Source: Cryobacterium sp. Y11 (lineage in GTDB: Bacteria > Actinomycetota > Actinomycetes > Actinomycetales > Microbacteriaceae). Taken from it: 64,000 bases of DNA. The notes beneath the pieces are model-generated. The model was not told the DNA's origin. It searched no databases and saw only the letters and a program-made list of their open reading frames with translations. A program made the position numbers and the translations under genes. Of this stretch, positions 25,204 to 34,566 are shown one piece after another. The first letter of the stretch is position 1, and each line of letters starts with the position of its first letter. The DNA is taken from positions 124,001 through 188,000 of the forward strand of contig NZ_PJJO01000056.1 of assembly GCF_002929535.1 (NCBI RefSeq). Direction: 5' to 3'.

Positions 25204-26139
25204 ATGCACGACAGTCCCGCCGCATCCACCCCCTACGAAGTTCTCGGCGTGAGTCCGAGCGCGAGCAACGAGGAGTTACGCCGCGCCTACCGGTTGCTCC
25301 TGCGACAGACCCACCCCGATGTCGGTGGCAACGCTACCAAATTTCACGCTGTGCAGATCGCCTGGGAACGCGTCGGCAGCCCAGAGAATCGCGCAGTCTA
25401 CGACCGCCGCCGGTTCGGTGAGCCAGACCTGGCCCAGTCAGCGGATGCCTACACCGCGCCAGCCGCCCGCGGCCCGGCCACGAAATCCAGCCTGAAAACC
25501 CGCATGCACGGTCACCCCGGCGGCCAAGCGCGCCTGAGATACCTCGATCTAGTGCGCGAATGGGCCGGCCGTGGCACCGTCATTGACGACCCGTACGCCC
25601 CAGCCCTGATCCGCAGTGCCCCCCGTCCCGTGCGGCACTGCCTCGCCAAGGCCCTCGCCGAGGAGGCCACCGCCCAGCTGGTGGCCAATCTGGGCATCGG
25701 TTTCACCGCCTGGCACGACATCGACACCGGCGGCCAGACCGACAAACTCGATCACATCATCCTGGGGCCGGCCGGACTATTCGGCATCCTCTCCGAAGAC
25801 TGGGGTGGCCAGGTGCAACTGCGCCGCGGCGAACTGGTCGGTGACGACCTTGAGGCCGACGATCGCCCGATTCACCAGTTCGAGGACGCCGCCCGGTCGC
25901 TCACGCGTGCCCTCAAGGTGCGCTTTACCGCGCTCATCGTCGTGCTGCCAGACGGCGCGCTCGACGAGGCGGTGTCGTTGCCGAAGCGCGGCCGCCGCCC
26001 GATGATCATCGGCATCCCCAGGTCGCGGCTGGTCGGTGTGCTGCGGGGCGGCCTCGCCGGCATGGAACGCGGCAGCTTTGAAAAGGTTTTCGAGCTGCGC
26101 AACACCCTGCAGAACGGCATCCGCTTCGTCAGTGCCTAA
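25204..26139 (+). CDS. J-domain protein with NERD-like C-terminal domain
   Basis: 311 residues. Residues 10-70 are a J domain (YEVLGVSPSASNEELRRAYR, HPD at 37-39), which would stimulate a DnaK-type chaperone. After a linker, residues about 145-260 resemble a nuclease-related NERD domain (AEEATAQLVANLG, then KLDHIILGPAGLFGILSED). In active NERD domains the strand after DH.I.G..G.F usually ends in E-x-K; here it reads LSEDW, so the nuclease site may be dead. There is no DnaK or GrpE nearby. The combination suggests chaperone recruitment to a DNA or protein target. Confidence 0.75.
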   Translation: MHDSPAASTPYEVLGVSPSASNEELRRAYRLLLRQTHPDVGGNATKFHAVQIAWERVGSPENRAVYDRRRFGEPDLAQSADAYTAPAARGPATKSSLKTRMHGHPGGQARLRYLDLVREWAGRGTVIDDPYAPALIRSAPRPVRHCLAKALAEEATAQLVANLGIGFTAWHDIDTGGQTDKLDHIILGPAGLFGILSEDWGGQVQLRRGELVGDDLEADDRPIHQFEDAARSLTRALKVRFTALIVVLPDGALDEAVSLPKRGRRPMIIGIPRSRLVGVLRGGLAGMERGSFEKVFELRNTLQNGIRFVSA

Positions 26140-26143
26140 AGGA

Positions 26144-27022
26144 TCACGGGGTCAGGGCCAGTTTCTGGGCCCAATAGTGCAGAAAGGTTGCCCCGGCTTC
26201 ATCGTGAATTTGGTCGTCGATCACAATGATCGGGTACGGCCGGTCGAGGATTCCATCGGCCGGGCGCACGTCGACGTGCGAAACGTCATAGCCGGCCTCG
26301 TGCAGGTGGTCAGCCATGCGGTAGTCGCTGCGGGAATCGCCCACCGACCGCCACAACCGGGGGAGCGGACCGCTCTCGGAGAAGAAGGCGAGGGCCCGCT
26401 CGGCGGCGTGGTCCTTGTCGAGGGTGACCGATTCAATGTCCGTCGAAATGATCGTCGCATCCAGCCGAAAAGGAATCTGCCCGGAGGTATCCGCGCATTC
26501 GCGATCCGCGAACCGAACGCCGAGCCCGTGCTCGACCATGATGGCGAAGGCGGCGTCGTTGAACGCCGGTTGGCGGGACTGAAAGGCCTCCCGGCTGACA
26601 TCGGTGCGCTGCTCGACCGAGATCATCGCCTGCTTGGTTTCGTCGAAGAACATCTCGGCGGCGAACGAGTCCGCGACCAACTGACGCACCTCGTCGACGA
26701 CGGCCGGCGGCAGGGCGACATCTCGGTCCACGACGACCTCGCCCATGCCAGCAGCGCCGATGGGAAACCAGACAGCACCCTTTTCACAGACCCCGTACAT
26801 GCGAAAATTCTTGGGCAGGCCAGCCGCCACGAGCGGCGCAACGACCTGATCGCGAATAAAGTCGGCCGATCGCCCAGTAATGAAGGCGATCGGCACGTGC
26901 GCTCCGGCCAAAGAAATCAGGTCGGTCACAATGCTCGGCGTGCTGATCGTGCGGGTGATCGGGCTCGCAATCGGCCCATCCACATCAAGGAGCAACCCCA
27001 GCGGAGACGGAATAGTAGGCAT
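26144..27022 (-). CDS. HAD superfamily hydrolase, sugar-phosphatase-like
   Basis: 292-residue HAD phosphatase. Motif I is LLLDVDGPIASP, motif II FITGRS, motif III lysine in TLDKDHAAERAL and motif IV GDSRSDYRMAD. The large cap inserted between motifs II and III is of the Cof/trehalose-phosphatase type (C2). The substrate is unknown. GGGAGA lies about 9 nt before ATG 27022. It is convergent with the J-domain gene, 4 bp apart. Confidence 0.82.
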   Translation of the reverse strand: MPTIPSPLGLLLDVDGPIASPITRTISTPSIVTDLISLAGAHVPIAFITGRSADFIRDQVVAPLVAAGLPKNFRMYGVCEKGAVWFPIGAAGMGEVVVDRDVALPPAVVDEVRQLVADSFAAEMFFDETKQAMISVEQRTDVSREAFQSRQPAFNDAAFAIMVEHGLGVRFADRECADTSGQIPFRLDATIISTDIESVTLDKDHAAERALAFFSESGPLPRLWRSVGDSRSDYRMADHLHEAGYDVSHVDVRPADGILDRPYPIIVIDDQIHDEAGATFLHYWAQKLALTP

Positions 27023-27105
27023 TGGATTATTCTCCCACAGCGATAGACGCATGCCGTGAGCGGATGCTGCGCGCGGCGCACGCAAAGCGCCTATCCTTGT
27101 TCGAG

Positions 27106-27513
27106 ATGATTACGCGACGAGAAGTAGCACTGCGCCTGGATATTCCCTTGGAAATGGCCACCCGGCACGGCATCCCCTCGCGCCTAAGCGAGGGGCAGCT
27201 GGCCAAACTGGAAGCCGAACCGCCCGCCTGGCTGGTGCAGTCGCGCGCGAACCGCACCGGAAAGAAGCCGGTCTGGGTGCAACTGACCTGCACGATCTGT
27301 GGCTACACCGAGGCCGTGCGGCCCAAGAAGTGGTGGCCGACGTTTACCTACATCACCTGTTCAAACCACGGCGCCGATGAACTGCCGGAGCCGGCCGCTG
27401 GGCTCGGGCGCACCGAGTGCGACGGCATCGGCAGCCAGTTCATCGGGATCACCGATGAGGCCCCAAGCCGGAGCGAACCGAACCGCGATATCCCCGATTC
27501 CGGGGACCTGTAA
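27106..27513 (+). CDS. DUF5997 family protein
   Basis: 135 residues. AEPPAWLVQSRANRTGKKPVW, the cysteine pair CTICGYTEAVRPKKWWPTFTY and TCSNHG form a likely zinc ribbon (C-x2-C ... C-x2-H) typical of DUF5997. The first 30 residues (ITRREVALRLDIPLEMATRHGI) look like a short helix-turn-helix. Function is unknown. ATG 27106 is chosen; TATCCT ends 8 nt upstream. Confidence 0.72.
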   Translation: MITRREVALRLDIPLEMATRHGIPSRLSEGQLAKLEAEPPAWLVQSRANRTGKKPVWVQLTCTICGYTEAVRPKKWWPTFTYITCSNHGADELPEPAAGLGRTECDGIGSQFIGITDEAPSRSEPNRDIPDSGDL

Positions 27514-27563
27514 ATACGCTGATCCCACCGCTCGGGCGCGGCGCCGAGGCGTACGATCGCGGT

Positions 27564-28703
27564 ATGAAACTCGTGTCTCGCAATGCTCTCCGCTGGCTCC
27601 CGGCTTTCGTCGTTCCGGCGGTCGTGGTTACCGCCGTCATCGCTGTGCCGTTGCAGGCCGGTGCCGCCGTCGATCTGCCCGACAAGACACCCGAGCAGGT
27701 TCTCCTTCTGGTGAACGACAGCACGGTGTCGGCCTTCTCGGGAACCGTTGACCAATCATCCGACCTGGGCCTTCCGTCGCTCAACCTGACGGAAGCCCTG
27801 CCCGAAGGCAACGACAGCACCAGTCCCCTGGGATTGACCACGGTCCTCGAATTGCTGAGCGGATCGCACGAATTTCGCGTGTATGTCGGCGGCGAAGGTC
27901 AGTCCCGGGTGCAGGTCAAGGACCGCATGGCCGAACGTAATGTTGTGCACAACGGCAGCGACATCTGGCTGTACGATTCCAGCACCAACGCGGCGACCCA
28001 TCTGAGTCTTCCCGCTGACCTCGAAGCGACCGCCCAGGCGAAGTCCGCCGAACTGCACTCGCAGTTGCCGACTGACCTCGCGACTCCGGCGCAGCTCGCC
28101 GAGCGTTTCCTGAGCGAGCTCGACCCGAGCACGACGGTCTCGGTCGGCACCGACGCCCGCATCGCCGGGCGCAGCGTCTACCAGCTCTTACTCACCCCAC
28201 GAACAAACGAGATGCTCACGAGCGACACGCTCGTCGCATCCGTTTCCATCGCCGTTGACTCGGAGACCGGGCTGCCGCTCCAGGTGACCGTGCTGGCCCA
28301 GGGCCAGAGCGCGCCGGCATTCCAGGTCGGCTTCACCGCCATCGACTTCGCGGCACCGAACACCGACCTGTTCAACTTTGTACCCCCGGCCAATGCCTCC
28401 GTGACGGAGCAGACCCTGCCGGCCAAGCCCGAGGGCTCTACCGGCGACCATTCGGGTGATCACAGCCCGGCGGTGGGCGAGGTGCCGGTTGTGACGGGAA
28501 CCGGCTGGTCCACCATCGTCGAGGTACCGGCAGCGGCCGTGCCGGCCGAGCTGGGCGACAACCCCCTGCTCGACCAGCTCACCACGGCCGTTGACGGTGG
28601 CCGTGCGCTGACCACGTCGCTCGTAACGGTGTTCCAGAGCAACGACGGGCGGGTGTTTGCCGGCGCGGTTCCGCTCGCTGCGCTTCAGGCAGCCGCACAG
28701 TGA
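27564..28703 (+). CDS. Secreted LolA/RseB-like protein
   Basis: 379 residues with a Sec signal peptide (about 1-35, ending LQAGAAVD) and a beta-rich mature part. KTPEQVLLLVNDSTVSAFSGTV, FRVYVGGEGQSRVQV, NGSDIWLYDSST and DSETGLPLQVTV follow the pattern of LolA- or RseB/MucB-like domains that bind lipids or lipoproteins. No lipobox is present. TACGAT ends 6 nt before ATG 27564, suggesting leaderless expression. The ABC exporter that starts 37 bp after its stop is on the same strand, so the three genes probably form an operon and the protein may work with the transporter at the outer membrane face. Confidence 0.75.
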   Translation: MKLVSRNALRWLPAFVVPAVVVTAVIAVPLQAGAAVDLPDKTPEQVLLLVNDSTVSAFSGTVDQSSDLGLPSLNLTEALPEGNDSTSPLGLTTVLELLSGSHEFRVYVGGEGQSRVQVKDRMAERNVVHNGSDIWLYDSSTNAATHLSLPADLEATAQAKSAELHSQLPTDLATPAQLAERFLSELDPSTTVSVGTDARIAGRSVYQLLLTPRTNEMLTSDTLVASVSIAVDSETGLPLQVTVLAQGQSAPAFQVGFTAIDFAAPNTDLFNFVPPANASVTEQTLPAKPEGSTGDHSGDHSPAVGEVPVVTGTGWSTIVEVPAAAVPAELGDNPLLDQLTTAVDGGRALTTSLVTVFQSNDGRVFAGAVPLAALQAAAQ

Positions 28704-28740
28704 CAACGGTGTCAGGGAACGCCGTCCTGCGCGCGACACT

Positions 28741-29721
28741 ATGACCGGCGCTGGCACCGGCGCACACCAGGCTCAGGGCCTTGCGATCGAGACCCGGGCG
28801 CTCACCAAGAAGTTCGGCTCGCAAACGGCAGTGAACGGCATCCACCTCCGGGTGCCGCGCGGCGCGGTCTTCGGCTTTCTCGGACCAAACGGATCGGGTA
28901 AGACCACGAGTATCCGTATGCTGCTCGGACTCACCCAGGCATCAAGCGGCAGCATCAGCGTGCTCGGTCAGTCCATGCCCACCCGACTGAGTGAGGTACT
29001 GCCGCGCGTCGGCGCCCTCGTCGAGGGTCCGGCCTTCTACCCGTTTCTCTCCGGCGCCGCCAACTTGCGACGCCTCGACACCGCCGATCCATTTGCTCCA
29101 CGCCGCACCCGCCGGGCGAGGGTGCAGGGCGCCCTTGAGCGGGTCGGCCTCTCCCACGCTGCCGAAAAAAAAGTGCACGCCTACTCGCTGGGCATGAAGC
29201 AGCGGCTCGGCATCGCCAACGCCCTCCTCCTGCCACGTGAGCTACTAGTGCTCGATGAACCCACTAATGGGCTCGACCCACAGGGCACCCGCGAAGTGCG
29301 CAGCCTCGTGCGCTCGCTGGCCGCCGAGGGCACGACCGTGTTCGTCTCCAGCCATCTGCTCGCCGAGGTCGAGCAGATGTGCACCCACGCCGCCGTGATG
29401 AGTGTGGGCAGCCTCGTCGCCCAGGGCACCCTGGCAGCGCTGCGCCAGGTCGGCGAAACACGGGTCCACCTGCGCACACCGGATGCCGCCGGCGCGCTCC
29501 GGGTGCTCACCCGCCTCGGGCTCGAGCCGGCACGTGCGACAAACGATGCTGCCGACGCGGTCGTCGTCGCACCGCTTGGGGACACAAACTGGCAGCCGGA
29601 GGCCATCGTGACGGCTCTCGTGGCCGGCGGAGTGCGCATCCGTGGTTTCGCCATCGAAGAACCCAGCCTGGAAGAACGTTTCGTCGCACTGACCGGGGAG
29701 GGCTTTGATGTCGCCCAGTGA
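28741..29721 (+). CDS. ABC-2 type exporter, ATP-binding protein
   Basis: 326-residue ATPase. Walker A is GPNGSGKTT, the signature region is YSLGMKQRLGIANALL, Walker B is LLVLDEPTNGLD and the switch is VSSHLLAEVEQM. The C-terminal DUF4162-like extension is typical of drug or antibiotic exporters. ATG 28741 is used; the frame begins earlier inside the preceding intergenic space. An 8-A run at 29165-29172 inside the gene is unusual. It overlaps the permease gene by 14 bp. Confidence 0.9.
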   Translation: MTGAGTGAHQAQGLAIETRALTKKFGSQTAVNGIHLRVPRGAVFGFLGPNGSGKTTSIRMLLGLTQASSGSISVLGQSMPTRLSEVLPRVGALVEGPAFYPFLSGAANLRRLDTADPFAPRRTRRARVQGALERVGLSHAAEKKVHAYSLGMKQRLGIANALLLPRELLVLDEPTNGLDPQGTREVRSLVRSLAAEGTTVFVSSHLLAEVEQMCTHAAVMSVGSLVAQGTLAALRQVGETRVHLRTPDAAGALRVLTRLGLEPARATNDAADAVVVAPLGDTNWQPEAIVTALVAGGVRIRGFAIEEPSLEERFVALTGEGFDVAQ

Positions 29722-30583
29722 AACCCGGCCGCCGGAAACGGAGGGTGGGCCACACGTACGCCACGGCGGAAGCTGGGATCTACTCGGCTCGGAGATCTCC
29801 GTGCTGTTTCGTCGCCGCCGAACCTGGGCCATGCTCGTCGCGGTGGCGCTCATCCCGATCCTGCTCGCCGTGGCCGTGCGCCTGTCATCGTCGACACTTG
29901 ACCCGGGGGAGGGACCGCCGTTCCTGGACCGGGTCACCCAAAACGGCCTGTTCGTCGGCTTCACCGCCATGGTGGTCGCCATTCCCCTGTTTCTGCCGCT
30001 GACCATCGGTGTCGTCGCCGGAGATACCATCGCGGGGGAGGCCGGCCTCGGCACCCTGCGCTACCTCCTGGTAGCGCCAGCCGGTCGCGTACGGCTGCTG
30101 CTGGTCAAGTACGCCGGCGCCGCCCTATTCTGCCTGGTGGCGACGCTGACGCTGACGGTGTCTGGCGCTCTCGTTGGCGCAGCCCTGTTCCCGGTCGGGC
30201 CGGTGACGCTGCTCTCCGGTGACACCATCAGCGTGACCGAATCGCTGTTGCGGTCCCTGCTGGTGGCCGCCTATGTCACGGTGTCGCTCCTCGGACTGGC
30301 CATGATCGGACTGTTCATCTCCACACTCACCGATGTGCCCGTCGGAGCCATGGCGGCGACGATCGTGGTCTCGGTTATCGCGCAGATTCTCGACGTCATC
30401 CCGCAGCTCGACTGGCTGCACCCCTGGCTATTCAGCCACTACTGGCTCGGCTTCGCCGACCTGCTCCGGCAACCGCTCGACCTGGGCTCGTTCGCGCACA
30501 ATGCCATCCTGCAGGCGGGATACCTCGCCGTGTTTGGGGCATTGGCCTACAGCCGGTTCGTCACCAAAGACATTCTGTCCTGA
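29708..30583 (+). CDS. ABC-2 type exporter, permease
   Basis: 291-residue membrane protein with about six helices, including LVAVALIPILLAVAV, FTAMVVAIPLFLPLTIGVVAGDTIAGE and ATIVVSVIAQILDVI. The ETAGEAGLGTLRYLL-type cytoplasmic motif (here GEAGLGTLRYLLVAP) marks ABC-2 permeases of multidrug or antibiotic exporters. Its start overlaps the ATPase gene, confirming they are partners. The substrate is unknown. Confidence 0.88.
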   Translation: MSPSETRPPETEGGPHVRHGGSWDLLGSEISVLFRRRRTWAMLVAVALIPILLAVAVRLSSSTLDPGEGPPFLDRVTQNGLFVGFTAMVVAIPLFLPLTIGVVAGDTIAGEAGLGTLRYLLVAPAGRVRLLLVKYAGAALFCLVATLTLTVSGALVGAALFPVGPVTLLSGDTISVTESLLRSLLVAAYVTVSLLGLAMIGLFISTLTDVPVGAMAATIVVSVIAQILDVIPQLDWLHPWLFSHYWLGFADLLRQPLDLGSFAHNAILQAGYLAVFGALAYSRFVTKDILS

Positions 30584-30603
30584 TTTGAACGCACGTTAAC
30601 GAG

Positions 30604-30634
30604 ACAAGGCCGGATCCAAAGGATCCGGCCTTGT
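30604..30634. terminator. Hairpin after the ABC permease
   Basis: A 14-bp perfect stem, ACAAGGCCGGATCC with GGATCCGGCCTTGT, around an AAA loop, 20 bp after the permease stop. There is no T tract, as is common for high-GC terminators. On the other strand it could also stop the tRNA transcript coming from 30765. Confidence 0.75.
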
Positions 30635-30680
30635 GAACTGTCTCAACCAGTCCTCGTTGATCTCTCGAAAGAAATCTCCG

Positions 30681-30765
30681 TGTCCGAGATGGGAATTGAA
30701 CCCACACGCCCTTAACGGGCACTGGCACCTCAAGCCAGCGCGTCTACCAATTCCGCCACCCGGAC
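30681..30765 (-). tRNA. tRNA-Leu (anticodon GAG)
   Basis: The complement folds as a class II tRNA: acceptor GTCCGGG pairs with CTCGGAC (one G-U), D-arm AATTGGTAGACGC, anticodon stem CTGGC/GCCAG around TTGAGGT (anticodon GAG, reading CUC), a long variable arm GTGCCCGTTAAGGGCG, and the T-arm with GGTTCAATTCC. The discriminator is A at 30681, and CCA is not encoded. It sits alone between the ABC operon and the M20 peptidase, with no integrase nearby. Confidence 0.96.
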
Positions 30766-30870
30766 TGGGTGAAACGGCCTCCGGATGAACCGGCTGCCGA
30801 GGTAATAACTTAGCACGGATTAGAACGCCCGTTGTGTCACTGCCACCAGCCGGGCGGGTAGCGTTTGATT

Positions 30871-32238
30871 ATGCCATCCACTTCGAACGCGCTTCCGGCC
30901 AATAGTTCCGCTGATTCACGGGGTTCTGCACCCGGTGAGACCGCGGACCAACTCGACCTCACCGCCGAAATCGCGCGTGATCTCATCCGTTTTGACACCA
31001 CCAATTATGGCGAGGGCCGTTCCAACGGCGAAACGGATGCCGCCGAGTACGTTGCCGAGAAGCTGCGCGCCCTCGGACTGACGCCCGAACTATTCGATTC
31101 CGAGCCCGGCCGCACCAGCGTCGTGGCACGGGTAGCTGGCCGGGACCGTTCCCGTTCCGCGCTCGTCGTGCACGGCCACCTGGACGTTGTCCCGGCCGAC
31201 CCGGCCAACTGGAGCGTCGATCCCTTCGCCGGCGTTATCAAGGACGGTCTGCTCTGGGGCCGCGGCGCGGTTGACATGAAAAACATGGACGCCATGATCC
31301 TGGCCTCCCTGCAAGATGTGATCGGTACCGGCGGAGCTCCTGAGCGCGACCTTGTGATCGCCTTCTTCGCCGATGAGGAGGCCGGCGGTGTGCTTGGATC
31401 GCATTTTCTGGTCGAGGAGCACCCGCACCTTTTTGAGGGTGCGACCGAAGCGATCAGCGAGGTCGGCGGCTATTCGATCACACTCGGCGGCAAACGGGCG
31501 TACCTGCTGCAAACCGGTGAGAAAGCCCTGATCTGGATCAAGCTCGTGGCCCGCGGCGAGGCTGGACACGGTTCCCGCATACACCCGAACAACGCCACCA
31601 CCCGGCTAGCCGAGGCCGTTGCCAAACTGGGTCGACACGAATGGCCGATTCGCCTCACCGACACGACCGAACAGCTGCTCGGCGAGATCGCGCGCATTCT
31701 CGACGTTGATCCGCAACAAGTGGGCCCAGACGAGCTGGCACTGGCAACCGGAACTGCGTCGGGCTTCATCCAGGCCAGCCTGCGCACAACGACCAACCCG
31801 ACCGGCCTCACCGCCGGCTACAAACACAACGTCATCCCGGACAGGGCCGAGGCCCTCATCGACATTCGCTCGCTGCCGGGGGAGGAAGACCTCGTCCTCG
31901 CCCAAATTCAACAGATCGTCGGCGACGACATCGAAATCGTCACCATGCATCGTGATATCGGCTTGGAGACGGAGTTCAGTGGGCCGCTCATTGAGGCCGT
32001 CGTTGAGACGCTGGGTCGGCACGACCCCGGTGCGCCGGTACTGCCCTACCTGCTGTCAGCGGGCACCGATAACAAGGCGCTCAGCACCCTCGGTATCAAG
32101 GGATACGGTTTTGCGCCATTGCGTTTGCCCGCCGACTTGGATTTTCCTGCCATGTTCCACGGAGTGGACGAGCGGGTGCCGCTGGACGCATTAGTGTTTG
32201 GCAGGCAGGTTTTGACCGACTTGCTCACCAGCTACTAG
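30871..32238 (+). CDS. M20 family metallopeptidase
   Basis: 455-residue zinc peptidase of the M20/ArgE-dipeptidase type. Metal and catalytic positions are VVHGHLDVVPAD, GRGAVDMKNMDAM, DEEAGG and the C-terminal MFHGVDERV histidine, with the dimerisation domain between (GEAGHGSRIHPNN). ATG 30871 is chosen; TAGCGT ends 6 nt upstream. The first 30 residues are Ser/Ala-rich and probably disordered. The exact peptide or acyl-amino-acid substrate is not clear. Confidence 0.9.
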   Translation: MPSTSNALPANSSADSRGSAPGETADQLDLTAEIARDLIRFDTTNYGEGRSNGETDAAEYVAEKLRALGLTPELFDSEPGRTSVVARVAGRDRSRSALVVHGHLDVVPADPANWSVDPFAGVIKDGLLWGRGAVDMKNMDAMILASLQDVIGTGGAPERDLVIAFFADEEAGGVLGSHFLVEEHPHLFEGATEAISEVGGYSITLGGKRAYLLQTGEKALIWIKLVARGEAGHGSRIHPNNATTRLAEAVAKLGRHEWPIRLTDTTEQLLGEIARILDVDPQQVGPDELALATGTASGFIQASLRTTTNPTGLTAGYKHNVIPDRAEALIDIRSLPGEEDLVLAQIQQIVGDDIEIVTMHRDIGLETEFSGPLIEAVVETLGRHDPGAPVLPYLLSAGTDNKALSTLGIKGYGFAPLRLPADLDFPAMFHGVDERVPLDALVFGRQVLTDLLTSY

Positions 32239-32307
32239 CACCAGCTTCGATCCGGAAGGGTTCGGGCTGTCGCTGATCAATGAGTGAAAAATGAGAGAGC
32301 GAAGCGT

Positions 32308-33162
32308 GTGGAATTTCTGAATGCGATCATCCTGGGCCTGGTTCAGGGACTGACCGAGTTTCTTCCGGTATCGTCGAGCGCCCACATCACGATCGTCGGC
32401 CAGTTTCTTGGCACCGGAGAGGACCCAGGGGCCCGATTCACTGCCATCACGCAGATCGGCACCGAAGCAGCCGTCATCATCTTCTTTTGGCGCGACATCG
32501 TGCGCATCATCGGCCAGTGGGCGAAATCTCTCACGGGCCGAGTCTCCCGTAAAGATCCGGATGCCCGTCTGGGGTGGTTGATCATTCTGGGCTCGCTGCC
32601 GATCATTATTCTCGGGCTGTTGTTCCAAGACCAGATCGAAACGGTGTTGCGCTCACTCTGGATCACCGCCACGATGCTCATCGTCTTTGGTGTCGTGCTC
32701 GGCATTGCCGACCACGTCGGTGCGAAACGGCGTCAGGTGCAGGACATCACCGTCGGCCACGGCACGATCTATGGATTCGCACAAGCGCTCGCGCTGATCC
32801 CCGGCGTGTCGCGGTCTGGTGGAACCATTACCGCCGGGCTGTTCCTCGGCTACGAGCGGGCGGCAGCGGCCCGCTACGCCTTTCTGCTGGCGATTCCCGC
32901 CGTGCTCGGCAGCGGCTTTTTTCAGGTCTACAAGTCCATCGCCGATCCCTGCCTGGCCGGCGCAACCAACTGCACCGCCGAAGTCTTCGGACCGCTCGAA
33001 ACGCTCGTGGCAACGATCGTCGCCTTCGTCGTGGCCCTCGCAGTGATCGCCTTCTTCATGAACTACATTTCCAAGCACAGTTTTCTGCCGTTCGTGATCT
33101 ATCGCATCGTCCTGGGGATCGTGCTGTTCGTGCTGCTCGGCACGAACGTCATTTCCGCCTAG
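32308..33162 (+). CDS. uppP: Undecaprenyl-diphosphate phosphatase UppP (BacA)
   Basis: 284-residue polytopic membrane enzyme that recycles undecaprenyl diphosphate for cell-wall synthesis. The two active-site motifs are visible: [10 protein letters not shown] near the N-terminus and PGVSRSGGT in the middle. About eight helices follow the usual pattern. GTG 32308 (reading [17 protein letters not shown]) matches family N-termini; another GTG at 32284 would add eight charged residues. It also gives basal bacitracin resistance in other bacteria. Confidence 0.93.
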   Translation: MEFLNAIILGLVQGLTEFLPVSSSAHITIVGQFLGTGEDPGARFTAITQIGTEAAVIIFFWRDIVRIIGQWAKSLTGRVSRKDPDARLGWLIILGSLPIIILGLLFQDQIETVLRSLWITATMLIVFGVVLGIADHVGAKRRQVQDITVGHGTIYGFAQALALIPGVSRSGGTITAGLFLGYERAAAARYAFLLAIPAVLGSGFFQVYKSIADPCLAGATNCTAEVFGPLETLVATIVAFVVALAVIAFFMNYISKHSFLPFVIYRIVLGIVLFVLLGTNVISA

Positions 33163-33184
33163 CCAGCAAAGCTAGGCTGGTTCC

Positions 33185-34480
33185 ATGCGTGCATGGGAAC
33201 GACCCGAAATTGTCTCTGTCCCTGGGGAATCGGGTGCCCCGTGGCTGCATGACACCAAAACCAACAGTCTGGTGCTGGCCCAACCAAACGATGCCGCCCG
33301 ACTGTATGTCTGTGGGATCACCCCGTACGACGCTACCCACCTGGGGCATGCAAACACCTACCTTGCCTTCGACACCCTGCAGCGGGTCTGGCTGGACGCC
33401 GGCTTGAGCGTGCACTACGCGCAAAATATAACGGATGTTGATGACCCACTGCTCGAGCGGGCGACCGCCACCGGCGTCGATTGGCGAGACCTGGCCGAGT
33501 CACAGATTGAGCTGTTCCGCAACGATATGGTGGCGCTGAACATACTGCCACCGAGTGATTTCATCGCCGTCACCGAGGTCATCGACGAGGTGGCCCGCGC
33601 AGTCGCGAAACTGCAGGGCGCCGGGCTCGCCTACACGGTGCCCACCGATGACGCCGTCGCGGGTGCGAACGGCCAGGTTGCTGCCGACGTGTACTTTGAC
33701 ATCGCCGCAGCGGAAGCCAGCACAGACTGGACGCTTGGCGATGAAAGCAACCTCGACCGCGCCACGATGCTTCAGTTGTTCGCTGAGCGTGGGGGAGACC
33801 CCGACCGCCTCGGTAAGCGTGATGTGCTCGATCCGCTGCTCTGGCGTGCTGCCCGTGCCGGCGAACCTGCCTGGGAATCGCCCGTCGGCGCTGGACGCCC
33901 CGGCTGGCACATCGAGTGCTCGGTGATCGCGCTGATGGAGCTCGGAACCGACTTCACTGTTCAGGGCGGCGGGTCAGACCTCATCTTCCCGCACCACGAC
34001 ATGAGCGCTGGCCATGCGGAAGCGTTGTCGGCGCATCCGCTCGCCGGCGTGTACAGCCACACCGGCATGGTCGCCTACCAGGGCGAGAAGATGAGCAAGT
34101 CGCTCGGGAACCTCGTGCTGGTCTCTGGGTTGCTCGCTCAAAGCGTCGACCCACGGGCGATCCGGCTGGCGCTGCTCGCGCGCCACTACCGCACCGACTG
34201 GGAGTGGACCACTGCGTTGCTGGAGGAGGCGGTGGAACGCCTGGCCCGGTGGTCGACGGCTTTCGGCACGACCGCACTAGCCACCCGCACAGTACTGGCA
34301 GGGCACACCACAGTATCTGCCGCTTCGCTCGTGCAGGACCTGCGCACAGCACTGCGCCACGACCTCGATACACCGGAGGCAATCAGCATTCTTGACGCCG
34401 CTGTCGAGACGGTCAGCGTGATCGACGAACCCGAATTGCTCAACCGGGCGATCAGCGCGCTGCTGGGCGTTGCCCTCTAG
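33185..34480 (+). CDS. mshC: Mycothiol ligase MshC
   Basis: 431-residue cysteine:GlcN-Ins ligase, a cysteinyl-tRNA-synthetase paralogue making the mycothiol precursor. YVCGITPYDATHLGHA contains the HIGH-type motif, the zinc ligands sit in YVCGI, GWHIECSVI and PHHDMSAGH, and EKMSKSLGN is the KMSKS loop. TPYDATHLGHA distinguishes MshC from CysS. TAGGCT ends 6 nt before ATG 33185. Its presence shows that mycothiol is the low-molecular-weight thiol. Confidence 0.95.
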   Translation: MRAWERPEIVSVPGESGAPWLHDTKTNSLVLAQPNDAARLYVCGITPYDATHLGHANTYLAFDTLQRVWLDAGLSVHYAQNITDVDDPLLERATATGVDWRDLAESQIELFRNDMVALNILPPSDFIAVTEVIDEVARAVAKLQGAGLAYTVPTDDAVAGANGQVAADVYFDIAAAEASTDWTLGDESNLDRATMLQLFAERGGDPDRLGKRDVLDPLLWRAARAGEPAWESPVGAGRPGWHIECSVIALMELGTDFTVQGGGSDLIFPHHDMSAGHAEALSAHPLAGVYSHTGMVAYQGEKMSKSLGNLVLVSGLLAQSVDPRAIRLALLARHYRTDWEWTTALLEEAVERLARWSTAFGTTALATRTVLAGHTTVSAASLVQDLRTALRHDLDTPEAISILDAAVETVSVIDEPELLNRAISALLGVAL

Positions 34481-34566
34481 AACCAGAACACGCTCGGGGC
34501 GTCGAGAACGGTACGTTTCGAGCGCCGTTCCGCCCTGACCCACTGCGTGAGGGCCGCCGGCGTCAG

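Noticed and set aside
30681..30765. tRNA-Leu as an integration (att) site
   Set aside because: No integrase, no direct repeat of the tRNA 3' end and only core genes on both sides.
32284..32308. Earlier GTG start for uppP
   Set aside because: It would add eight charged residues ahead of the conserved N-terminal membrane segment; GTG 32308 fits family N-termini better.
34497..34530. Terminator between mshC and the PAC2 gene
   Set aside because: Only an imperfect stem with mismatches and no T tract; not strong enough to list.
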